Origin: CALHKP01 sp963558075
GTDB taxonomy: Bacteria; Bacillota; Clostridia; Peptostreptococcales; Anaerovoracaceae
Assembly (NCBI GenBank): GCA_963558075.1
Contig: CAUWFN010000017.1
Span: 1 to 37,040 of the forward strand
Length of the DNA: 37,040 bases
Reading direction: 5' to 3'
The notes beneath the pieces were generated by a model. It saw nothing but the letters and a program-made list of their open reading frames with translations, was not told where the DNA came from and searched no databases. Within the stretch, counting starts at the first letter, position 1, and each line of letters opens with the position of its first letter. Shown in pieces: positions 30,647 through 37,040 of this stretch. Position numbers and translations under genes: made by a program.

Positions 30647-31951
30647 ATGAAAATAGCATTTCACACATTAGGATGCAAGGTTAACCAGTACGAAACTGAG
30701 GCGCTGAAGGAGATGTTTATCGCCGGCGGCGACGAAATCGTTGGAGAAGAGGACTTTGCAGACGTTTATGTAATAAATACATGCACTGTTACGCACATGG
30801 CGGACAGAAAATCAAGACAGTATATACGAAAGATGAAGAGGGTGAACCCTTATTCGACAGTAGCCGTTACAGGCTGCTATGCACAGGTGAACCCTGATGA
30901 AGTCAGCAAAATCGAGGGTGTTGACATAGTTGTTGGAACAAACGAAAAACAGAACCTTCCGGGATATGTCAAATCGTTTGTAGACGAAAAGATTGGAAAG
31001 TCTTGCCACGTCAAAGCATATGAGGAGCTGAATGAGTACAAATCCTTTGGAATCATAACTTCGATGGAAAGTAGAACGAGAGCTTACATCAAAATTCAGG
31101 AGGGCTGCAACAGATTTTGTTCTTACTGCATTATTCCATATGCAAGAGGAAAAGTTAGAAGCCGAGACATGAACGAAATTCTAGAAGAAGCAAAGGGCCT
31201 AATTGACCGCGGTTTTCACGAAATTATTCTTACTGGAATAAATACAGCGCTTTATGGCACTGACACGGAAATGGGCGGAATAGAGCCTTTGATCAAAAGC
31301 ATCAGCGAAATTGAGGGTGATTTTAGAATTAGGCTAAGTTCTCTAGAGCCGACAGTTATAAACAAAGACTATGTGAAGGGACTTTTGAAGTACGAGAAGC
31401 TTTGTCCACATCTTCACCTTTCCATTCAGAGCGGAAGCGATAGCGTGCTTTCGTCAATGAACAGAAAATATACAAGGTCAGAATACCTTGAGATTGTAAA
31501 GGTCCTTCAGGATTTTGACCCGCTTTATGGAATCAGCACAGACATAATCGCTGGCTTTCCAGGAGAAACGGATGAAGACTTTGAAGACAGCATCAGAATG
31601 ATAGACGAGGCTGGATACTGCAAGGTTCATGCTTTCAAATATTCTAAGCGGTCGGGAACGGTGGCAGCTAATATGAAAAATCAAGTCCCGGAGCAGATAA
31701 AAACAGAGAGAAGCCGCATTCTCGGTGAGAAGGCAAAGGAAGCGGCAAGAGCATTTTACAGAAAGTGCGAAGGTGCACTGCGAAGGACTTTGTTCGAGGA
31801 ATTTACAGAAGAAGGATATATAACCGGATATACGGATAATTACATCAAAGTATATGCGGAGGGTAATAGTGATATGCTTGGCAGATTTTACGATGTTAAG
31901 CTCTGCGAGGAATATAAAGACGGAATGAAAGGAGAAGTAGTAAATGGCTGA
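30647..31951 (+). CDS. mtaB: tRNA t6A37 methylthiotransferase
   Basis: A 434-residue radical-SAM enzyme that converts t6A37 to ms2t6A37 in tRNA. The N-terminal methylthiotransferase domain has cluster cysteines in HTLGCKVNQYE (C10), INTCTVTH (about 46) and VTGCYAQVNP (about 80). The radical-SAM cluster is C154, C158 and C161 in CNRFCSYC, followed by IPYARGKVRSR. IQSGSDSVLSSMNRKYTRSEY and DIIAGFPGETDEDFEDS confirm the family, and a short TRAM-like end is present (about 375-430). The HTLGCKVNQYE start separates MtaB from MiaB and RimO. GAGAGGGG precedes the ATG. It overlaps the HIT gene by eight bases. Confidence 0.95.
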   Translation: MKIAFHTLGCKVNQYETEALKEMFIAGGDEIVGEEDFADVYVINTCTVTHMADRKSRQYIRKMKRVNPYSTVAVTGCYAQVNPDEVSKIEGVDIVVGTNEKQNLPGYVKSFVDEKIGKSCHVKAYEELNEYKSFGIITSMESRTRAYIKIQEGCNRFCSYCIIPYARGKVRSRDMNEILEEAKGLIDRGFHEIILTGINTALYGTDTEMGGIEPLIKSISEIEGDFRIRLSSLEPTVINKDYVKGLLKYEKLCPHLHLSIQSGSDSVLSSMNRKYTRSEYLEIVKVLQDFDPLYGISTDIIAGFPGETDEDFEDSIRMIDEAGYCKVHAFKYSKRSGTVAANMKNQVPEQIKTERSRILGEKAKEAARAFYRKCEGALRRTLFEEFTEEGYITGYTDNYIKVYAEGNSDMLGRFYDVKLCEEYKDGMKGEVVNG

Positions 31952-32285
31952 TTGTATTTTTTGTTCAATCGGAAGTCATGACATCCCATCTAACGTTGCA
32001 TACGAAGATGATAAGCTGATTGCGTTTCATGACTTAGATCCGCAGGCGCCAGTTCACGTGCTTGTGATTCCGAAAAAACACATCGAGTCTCTCGACGATG
32101 TAAAAGAAGAAGACCAGGAGCTTCTCGGCTACATCATGTTCAAAATCCATGAGATTGCAAAAGATCTTGGACTCGAAAACGGCTACCGTGTTGTAAGCAA
32201 CAACGGTGAAGATGCTTTCCAGACCGTAAAGCACCTGCACTTCCATATCCTGGGAAAGAGAAAATTAACCTGGCCACCAGGCTAA
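31944..32285 (+). CDS. HIT-family (HinT-like) nucleotide hydrolase
   Basis: A 113-residue protein with the histidine-triad motif HLHFHILG (H96, H98, H100), the N-terminal zinc cysteines C4 and C7 (DCIFCSIG), and the HDLDPQAPVHVLVIPKKHI stretch. It matches HinT-type purine nucleoside phosphoramidases, which split AMP from amines or lysine. It overlaps mtaB by eight bases, with AGGAGAAG within mtaB as ribosome site, so it is translationally coupled. A hairpin terminator follows at 32342. Confidence 0.94.
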   Translation: MADCIFCSIGSHDIPSNVAYEDDKLIAFHDLDPQAPVHVLVIPKKHIESLDDVKEEDQELLGYIMFKIHEIAKDLGLENGYRVVSNNGEDAFQTVKHLHFHILGKRKLTWPPG

Positions 32286-32341
32286 AGAGTTTATCGGCGG
32301 CTTTGCGCAATGCAAGTTCGCCGGCCCGGAGTGAAGTTGAC

Positions 32342-32371
32342 AAAGGCTATCATAATGTGGTAGCCTTTTTG
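32342..32371 (+). terminator. terminator after the HIT gene
   Basis: AAAGGCTATCA (32342-32352) pairs with TGGTAGCCTTT (32358-32368) with one G-T pair, followed by more T. A GC-rich CGGCG...CGCCG hairpin lies just before it. Confidence 0.82.
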
Positions 32372-32495
32372 GGTGAGCAAATATAAATGAGCAGAACATA
32401 TTCTAGTTTACTAGGGTTGTTTTGCGGTTTTGATAAATGTAAATGAGAATACCGGCAGAAATCTTTTGCTGGGCAGCTCGGGTTTGGAGGTTTTT

Positions 32496-33341
32496 ATGAA
32501 AAAGTTGGAAAATCTGTTTTTTATAATTCTCGGTATAGCGTGCGATGCTTTTGGTGTTGCGACTTTCGTTCTTCCGAATGGATTTCTGGTTGGCGGAATC
32601 ACAGGTGTCGGCAGGGTGCTGAATCATTATTTTAGCCTAGAGGTATCTCTTGCCGTTGGAATCGTCAGCGTTCTTTTGTTCATACTTGCATGGGCGAGCC
32701 TGGGCAAAAAATTTGCGATGTCGATTGTTCTTGGAACTTTCCTGTTCCCTGCGTTTTTAAATGTGTTTGAGCATCTTCCTATTTTGCAGAATCTGACAGA
32801 TAACGTAGTCATCGCAGCAGTATTTGGCGGAATAATGATGGGCATGGGCGTTGGCCTTATTATTAAAGCCGGTGCATCCTCGGGCGGAAGCGATGTAATT
32901 CCTGTAATCCTAAACAGAAAATTCAACCTACCTGTTGCACCACTTGTATATGTTTCTGATTTTATAATTCTGCTTCTGCAACTTCCATTTGCAAAGACAG
33001 AGGACGTTCTTCTTGGAATCATGCTTCTTCTAATTTGCACTATGACTCTGAACAAAGTAATTCTAACCGGTTCAAGCGACGTTCAGTTTACAATAATAAG
33101 CTCAAGATATGAAGAAATAAATAGAAGACTTCAGGACGAGGCTGATGTTGGAACAACTCTGCTTCACAGCAAAACAGGTCATCTTGGAAATGAGATAGAT
33201 GTTATTGTTTGTATTGCTGCACATAAGGATGTGCATGCAGTAAAATCAGCTATATCAGATATCGATCCGGAAGCTTTCGTTACTATGATAAATGTAAATG
33301 ATGTTAAGGGTAGAGGATTTACTCTCGTAAGAAAATACTAG
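32496..33341 (+). CDS. YitT-family membrane protein
   Basis: A 281-residue protein with five or six membrane helices in the first 190 residues and a soluble C-terminal DUF2179 domain (about 205-281: SSRYEEINRRLQDE, VDVIVCIAAHKDVHAVKSAISDIDPEAFVTM). FVLPNGFLVGGITGVGRVLNHYF and KAGASSGGSDVIPVIL are typical of YitT/DUF161 proteins. The family is widespread in Firmicutes and is thought to be a transporter; no substrate is established. ATG 32496 follows TTGGAGG with 7-base spacing. The reading from 32430 adds 22 residues without support. It is probably a single-gene unit between two terminators. Confidence 0.92.
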   Translation: MKKLENLFFIILGIACDAFGVATFVLPNGFLVGGITGVGRVLNHYFSLEVSLAVGIVSVLLFILAWASLGKKFAMSIVLGTFLFPAFLNVFEHLPILQNLTDNVVIAAVFGGIMMGMGVGLIIKAGASSGGSDVIPVILNRKFNLPVAPLVYVSDFIILLLQLPFAKTEDVLLGIMLLLICTMTLNKVILTGSSDVQFTIISSRYEEINRRLQDEADVGTTLLHSKTGHLGNEIDVIVCIAAHKDVHAVKSAISDIDPEAFVTMINVNDVKGRGFTLVRKY

Positions 33342-33352
33342 ATGCGTAAAAT

Positions 33353-33397
33353 AAAAAGTGCTTCACTATCACCTATGTGATATGTGAAGCACTTTTT
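33353..33397 (+). terminator. terminator of the YitT gene
   Basis: AAAAAGTGCTTCAC (33353-33366) pairs with GTGAAGCACTTTTT (33384-33397), a perfect 14-bp stem that can work in both directions. Between 33398 and 33651 I see only GC-rich words and T runs with no certain signal. Confidence 0.88.
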
Positions 33398-33651
33398 GCA
33401 TAATGCATAAAATCTGGGAAGATCTCTAAGTATGCTTTACAAGTTTTATATCCTTTGCATTAGTTTTGCGGCGGCCCGTCAGCAGGCTACGGCAATGGGG
33501 GAGGCGCTACGTCTGCCTTTTTTATTTTCGGGGGATGGCAGCTGCAACGCCATTTGCCAGTATTTTTCGCCGGCCGCCGCGTGATTTTTTTTCCTAAAAT
33601 GTAGATTCTAAAATTTGTGATGTAAAATCTCGCGTGATTAATAGTACAAAA

Positions 33652-35925
33652 TTAGATTCTCATAGCAAGATTATAGCCTGCTCTTGTTGCTTCGAGAACT
33701 CGGCCGGCTCTGCTGCTGTCGCCGATATTATAAATCTCTGGAGCTATATGTTCTGATAGGGCATTAAAATACATATCCTGGTCAGGTTTTCCGCCCATTG
33801 CAAGAACAACAAGGTCGGCTTCTACAGTCTTTTCTTCTTCCTGAACCTTTAACTTTTTTTCAAGTGGGTTAGGAATATTAGGAGGCAGTATAGGCTGCCA
33901 TGTATTATATGGGTCTGGAACTGTAGGTGACACGTTCTGCATTATATGAACCCTTCCTTCTTCAAACGATGTAACTTTCGCGCAGTTCATCATGTTCACC
34001 TTTGCTTTTTCCAGATAGTGGAGAAGGTGTCCTCTGTTTGCTGTACATACTCCGTACATGAACTGAGGGAGCATTTCTACAACAGTAACATCGCATCCGT
34101 GCTCGTACTTGAGCCAGTATGCTACCTCGCAACCCACAACTCCGCCGCCGACAACAACTATTTTTTTGCTGTCACCTAGAAGCTCAGGTTTTACGAGAAG
34201 GTCAATTCCAAATACGCTTTTTACAGTATCAAGGCCTTTGAATGGCGGTGCAATTTCTTTTGTGCCGTAGGCAAATACAATAGAATCAAAACCGCTTGCT
34301 TTGAGCGTATCGTTATCTGGCGCCTCGCCTAGTCTTACGGTGAGATTTGCATTCTTCTCGGCAAGAGCGATTCGTTTTTCCATATAGTCTAGATAGTTTC
34401 CAAAATCAAACTTGATTTTTGGTGCACTTCCTGGAATAATCTTTCCACCGAGTCTATCGTTTTTCTCAAACAAAGTAACCTCATGTCCTCTTTCGGCTGC
34501 GACTGCCGCAAATTCCATACCGGAAGGTCCGCCTCCGATTACTGCGATCTTCTTTTTCTCGAGAGCAGGAGGTAGGCTGTCTGGAAGAACATCCTCAAAG
34601 CCTGTTCTCGGATTTACAGCGCACTGAGGATGGCCGCCGAGTACGAACTCGTTGATGCAGCCCTCTTGGCAACCGATGCAAGGGCAGATTTCATCGACTT
34701 TGCCCGCATAGGCTTTGTTCGGCCATTCTGGATCTGCAAGAAGTGGTCTTGCTAGCATTACCATGTCGCAAAGTCCGTCTCTTAGTGCTGATTCTGCAAG
34801 GTCAGGGTATCCGAGCTTGCCTACTGCAACTACAGGGACCTCAAAGCCAGCATTAGAAAGTATATTGTTATTTTTGAAATAGTCTTTTGCCATTTTTGCT
34901 ATGCCAAGGAAGCAGCCTGCCGGCATTCCTGCTGGAGGATGAGGTAGCCACCAGTTGTCATAGCAGCCTAGGTCAACGTCGAACATGTCAACACCGGCTT
35001 CTACTAGGTGTTTCATATATAGAAGCGTATCGTCCATTGTTCTGCCGTTTTTGAATTTTTTTAGGCTCTTGACAGTGTCCATCTTTTCCCTGTAGGTTTC
35101 GTTTAGGGCGAGAGATAAATCGATTCTATACATGATAGGATAGTCTGGGCCTACGCGTTCTCTGATCGCTTTTACGATATCTATTCCGAATCTTTCGGGA
35201 TCTTTGTATTTTCCGAGCTTTCGTCTGTTGAAAGCAGGATTTGTCATCTGCTCAAGCAGATATCCTTCGTGACCATGAAGGTAGATGCCGTCAAGTCCGC
35301 ATTCTTTGGCGTCTGCTGCTGCCTGTCCGCAGTTGTTTACGATTTTTTTGAGGCTCATGTCTGAAAGTCTCATGCATGGAAGCTCTGGCATATAGAAGTT
35401 CGGATTCATCGATGCCGAAACAGGGAACTTCTTCTGCTGAGGAAGGCATGTAGGAGGGCCTACTCTGCCAAGTCCTGGTGTTATCTGAACAAAGATTCTG
35501 CTGCCGTAGTTGTGAACACCCTGAGCAAGATCTCGCCAACCTGCGAATACTGTACGGGAGCGGTCAAGCCTTGGAAACATAGTAAGTTTTCCCTTTTCTG
35601 TTACGGAGTTGTCTATGCCGTGGCTGATAGGGATAAGGCCTGTTGTAAGAAGACCTGCACCTCCTTTGGCTCTTGCGAAAAAGTACTGAAGCATTTTGTC
35701 GTTTGGCCTTCCGCTTTCCTCACACATGTTGAGGTTTCCCATAGGTCCCATGACTATACGGTTTTTGATTACAGTTTTGTTTACTCTAATCGGTGAAAAC
35801 ATCGTGTCATAAGGATACAGGTTTTTTGTCATCTTGGCTGAGGAGCAGCGTCCGTTTTCTCGGTCGTCGTTTACCCAGTTTCCGAAACGTTCCTCAAGTT
35901 TTATGAGCTTGGGCTCGTAGTTCAT
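33652..35925 (-). CDS. Old-Yellow-Enzyme-type FMN/FAD/Fe-S oxidoreductase
   Basis: A 757-residue flavoprotein of the 2,4-dienoyl-CoA reductase / trimethylamine dehydrogenase / BaiCD type. After an unusual 36-residue N-terminal extension comes the TIM-barrel FMN domain (about 37-400) with MGPMGN, HGHEGYLLEQMTNPAFNRR (about 216) and the MVMLARPLLADPEW end. Cluster cysteines are CIGCQEGC and HPQCAVNP (about 415-436). Then follow FAD-binding GGGPSG (about 462) and a second GGGVVG dinucleotide site (about 592), with NIGDSSRAG near the end. About 35 proline-rich residues (near 670-705) are inserted in the last domain. GGGAGGTG precedes the ATG. It probably reduces an activated double bond with NAD(P)H; the substrate is not evident. 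It stands alone. Confidence 0.9.
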   Translation of the reverse strand: MNYEPKLIKLEERFGNWVNDDRENGRCSSAKMTKNLYPYDTMFSPIRVNKTVIKNRIVMGPMGNLNMCEESGRPNDKMLQYFFARAKGGAGLLTTGLIPISHGIDNSVTEKGKLTMFPRLDRSRTVFAGWRDLAQGVHNYGSRIFVQITPGLGRVGPPTCLPQQKKFPVSASMNPNFYMPELPCMRLSDMSLKKIVNNCGQAAADAKECGLDGIYLHGHEGYLLEQMTNPAFNRRKLGKYKDPERFGIDIVKAIRERVGPDYPIMYRIDLSLALNETYREKMDTVKSLKKFKNGRTMDDTLLYMKHLVEAGVDMFDVDLGCYDNWWLPHPPAGMPAGCFLGIAKMAKDYFKNNNILSNAGFEVPVVAVGKLGYPDLAESALRDGLCDMVMLARPLLADPEWPNKAYAGKVDEICPCIGCQEGCINEFVLGGHPQCAVNPRTGFEDVLPDSLPPALEKKKIAVIGGGPSGMEFAAVAAERGHEVTLFEKNDRLGGKIIPGSAPKIKFDFGNYLDYMEKRIALAEKNANLTVRLGEAPDNDTLKASGFDSIVFAYGTKEIAPPFKGLDTVKSVFGIDLLVKPELLGDSKKIVVVGGGVVGCEVAYWLKYEHGCDVTVVEMLPQFMYGVCTANRGHLLHYLEKAKVNMMNCAKVTSFEEGRVHIMQNVSPTVPDPYNTWQPILPPNIPNPLEKKLKVQEEEKTVEADLVVLAMGGKPDQDMYFNALSEHIAPEIYNIGDSSRAGRVLEATRAGYNLAMRI

Positions 35926-35952
35926 TAATCACACCTCCCGAATATGTAATTT

Positions 35953-35989
35953 CAAATAAACCTGCGGTCTAATTAACTAGACTTATTTG
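35953..35989. promoter_or_regulatory. nested inverted repeat upstream of the flavoprotein gene
   Basis: CAAATAA (35953-35959) pairs with TTATTTG (35983-35989), and inside lies a 16-bp near-palindrome with GTCTA and TAGAC arms (35967-35982). It lies 28-64 bases before the start codon. It looks like a regulator binding site; no regulator gene adjoins it. Confidence 0.5.
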
Positions 35990-36129
35990 AATACTTTGAC
36001 TATAGTATAATTTTGATTAAAGTATACCACTTCAGGCGGATTTACACAAGGAAAACTTACAAAGGGTTAGGGTAAGTATTGGAGGGCAGATGTTTTGACA
36101 TTTTTGTTCAGGTTTTAGCAAAAAACAAC

Positions 36130-36158
36130 TTGATATACTGATTCAAAAATAGTATAAT
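36130..36158 (+). promoter_or_regulatory. promoter of rpsU-yqeY
   Basis: TTGATA (36130-36135), a 17-base spacer and TATAAT (36153-36158), about 68 bases before the rpsU start. Confidence 0.78.
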
Positions 36159-36225
36159 AAGTTCGTTATAGGCTAAGACTGTTCACAGCTTCATATTTCA
36201 AGTTGGTCAGGAGGTGAATTGGAAT

Positions 36226-36405
36226 ATGGCACAGGTTATCGTCAGAGAAAACGAAAGTTTGGAAAGTGCTCTTAAGAGATTCAAGAGATCATGCGCTAGA
36301 GACGGCGTTATGGCTGAAGTAAGAAAAAGAGAACACTACGAAAAGCCAAGCGTAAAGAGAAAGAAAAAGTCTGAAGCCGCTAGAAAAAAGGCTAAGAAAT
36401 TCTAG
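36226..36405 (+). CDS. rpsU: 30S ribosomal protein S21
   Basis: A 59-residue basic protein, MAQVIVRENESLESALKRFK then RSCARDGVMAEVRKREHYEKP and a lysine/arginine tail, matching S21 over its full length. S21 joins the 30S platform near the mRNA exit and aids initiation. ATG 36226 follows CAGGAGGTG with about 10 bases between; the GTG at 36214 overlaps that site and adds four residues, so it is rejected. yqeY follows after 26 bases, a conserved Firmicute pair. Confidence 0.97.
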   Translation: MAQVIVRENESLESALKRFKRSCARDGVMAEVRKREHYEKPSVKRKKKSEAARKKAKKF

Positions 36406-36431
36406 TCATTTAGAGAACCGAGGTGATATAA

Positions 36432-36878
36432 ATGACTTTAAAAGAACAATTAATGGCAGACTTCAAGGAGGCTATGAAGGCTCACAACGAGGTTGCCAAA
36501 AATACAATCAGTCTTGCTCGTGCAGCTGTTAAGCAGTATGAGGTAGACAACAGAGAAGAATTGGATGACGCAGGCGTAATTGCAATTTTAACTAAACAGG
36601 TTAAGATGCGAAAGGATGCCCTCGCTGATTTTGAAAAGGCGGGAAGAACAGATCTGGTAGATGCATATAACGCAGAGATAGATGTTCTGAGCAAATACCT
36701 TCCTGAGCAGCTTTCCAAGGAGAAAATCATGGAAATCGTAAAAGAAACTGCAGCCGCACTCGGAATAGAAGGCGGAAAGCAGAACATGGGAAAACTTATG
36801 GGTCCTGTCATGGGCAAGGTAAAAGGCCTTGCGGACGGAAACGCCGTAAGAGAGGTAGTATCAGAATTCCTATCATAA
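36432..36878 (+). CDS. yqeY: GatB/YqeY-domain protein
   Basis: A 148-residue helical protein, full length for YqeY: MTLKEQLMADFKEAMKAHNE, then a VAKNTISLARAAVKQYE helix, QVKMRKDALADFEKAGR, and GKLMGPVMGKVKGLADGNAVREVV. The last part is the domain that GatB uses to hold tRNA, so a tRNA-linked role is assumed, although the true function is not established. GAGGTG lies before the ATG. It is the second gene of the rpsU unit and is closed by a terminator at 36901. Confidence 0.95.
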   Translation: MTLKEQLMADFKEAMKAHNEVAKNTISLARAAVKQYEVDNREELDDAGVIAILTKQVKMRKDALADFEKAGRTDLVDAYNAEIDVLSKYLPEQLSKEKIMEIVKETAAALGIEGGKQNMGKLMGPVMGKVKGLADGNAVREVVSEFLS

Positions 36879-36900
36879 TATTGTTGAATAAACAAACAGT

Positions 36901-36931
36901 AGAGACAGATATTTTTATCTGTCTCTTTTTG
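36901..36931 (+). terminator. terminator of rpsU-yqeY
   Basis: AGAGACAGAT (36901-36910) pairs perfectly with ATCTGTCTCT (36917-36926), followed by TTTT. Confidence 0.9.
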
Positions 36932-36963
36932 TAGTTTCTAACTGCCAAAGATGGTCAGCTTTG

Positions 36964-37003
36964 TTGAATTTACATATCAAAAAGGGTATACTATAGTAGT
37001 ATA
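36964..37003 (+). promoter_or_regulatory. promoter with operator-like dyad for a gene beyond the window
   Basis: TTGAAT (36964-36969), a 17-base spacer and TATACT (36987-36992). A perfect inverted repeat, TATACTA-TAG-TAGTATA (36987-37003), covers the -10 box and start region, a good place for a repressor. A GGAGGAGG ribosome site follows at 37018-37025; the last three bases of the window are TTG, which could be the start codon, but the gene itself is not visible. Confidence 0.6.
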
Positions 37004-37040
37004 AATATAATTATTTTGGAGGAGGAACACTGCTGATTTG

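Overview
The window reads as chromosomal DNA of a low-to-moderate GC, Gram-positive anaerobe of the class Clostridia. I infer this from strong GGAGG ribosome sites, sigma-A-like promoters, a tandem glycine riboswitch, a leucine T-box, SipW-type (TasA/camelysin-like) surface proteins, sorting-signal-like C-termini, and the order rsmE-mtaB-HIT ... rpsU-yqeY. A relative of Mogibacterium/Anaerovoracaceae is my guess; nothing in the sequence proves it. Layout from left to right: (1) 1-3.2 kb: a small membrane protein, a GntR/FadR-type regulator on the minus strand, and an AGCS alanine/glycine symporter on the minus strand behind a tandem glycine riboswitch. (2) 3.5-8.9 kb: a plus-strand operon of a small XRE regulator, a U32/DUF3656 protein (RlhA-like), an ABC-F ATPase and a YjjG-like HAD phosphatase. 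(3) 9.1-15.1 kb: a surface-structure operon with four SipW-type signal-peptide proteins, one 966-residue von Willebrand A adhesin and one membrane-anchored protein. No SipW peptidase or sortase is present. (4) 15.2-16.3 kb: a DUF3990 gene broken by a nonsense codon, followed by two intact DUF3791 genes, which looks like a decayed toxin-antitoxin-like module. (5) 16.3-18.7 kb: a TetR regulator divergent from a PutP-type Na+/solute symporter. (6) 18.7-20.0 kb: a repeat island. (7) 20.0-26.3 kb: a DUF2284 protein (minus) and the leucine operon leuA-leuC-leuD-leuB behind a T-box leader, ended by a terminator. (8) 26.3-27.8 kb: a DUF4430 surface protein with an APETGD sorting signal. (9) 27.9-29.2 kb: a second repeat island. 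(10) 29.3-33.3 kb: DUF6518-like membrane protein, rsmE, mtaB, HIT protein, YitT-family protein. (11) 33.7-35.9 kb: a large Old-Yellow-Enzyme-type flavoprotein on the minus strand. (12) 36.2-36.9 kb: rpsU and yqeY, then the promoter of a gene lying outside the window. The most unusual content is in the intergenic DNA. At least four gaps carry a mosaic of 35-40 bp hairpins from a few arm families (GGATGCA, GGAAGCA, TTACAGCAT, ACAGCAC). Two large islands (19.1-19.7 kb and 28.2-28.9 kb) share much of the same module order, and each ends in a sub-array of four ACAGCAC...GTGCTGT hairpins spaced 52, 53 and 52 bp apart. Next to them lie separate tandem repeats with units of about 35, 38, 43 and 47 bp, none of which keeps a coding frame through all copies. 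I see no transposase, integrase or cas gene. Other points of interest are a perfect -1 frameshift heptamer at the start of the first TasA-like gene, an apparently orphan promoter with a FadR-type operator in its spacer, and the stop codon inside the DUF3990 gene.
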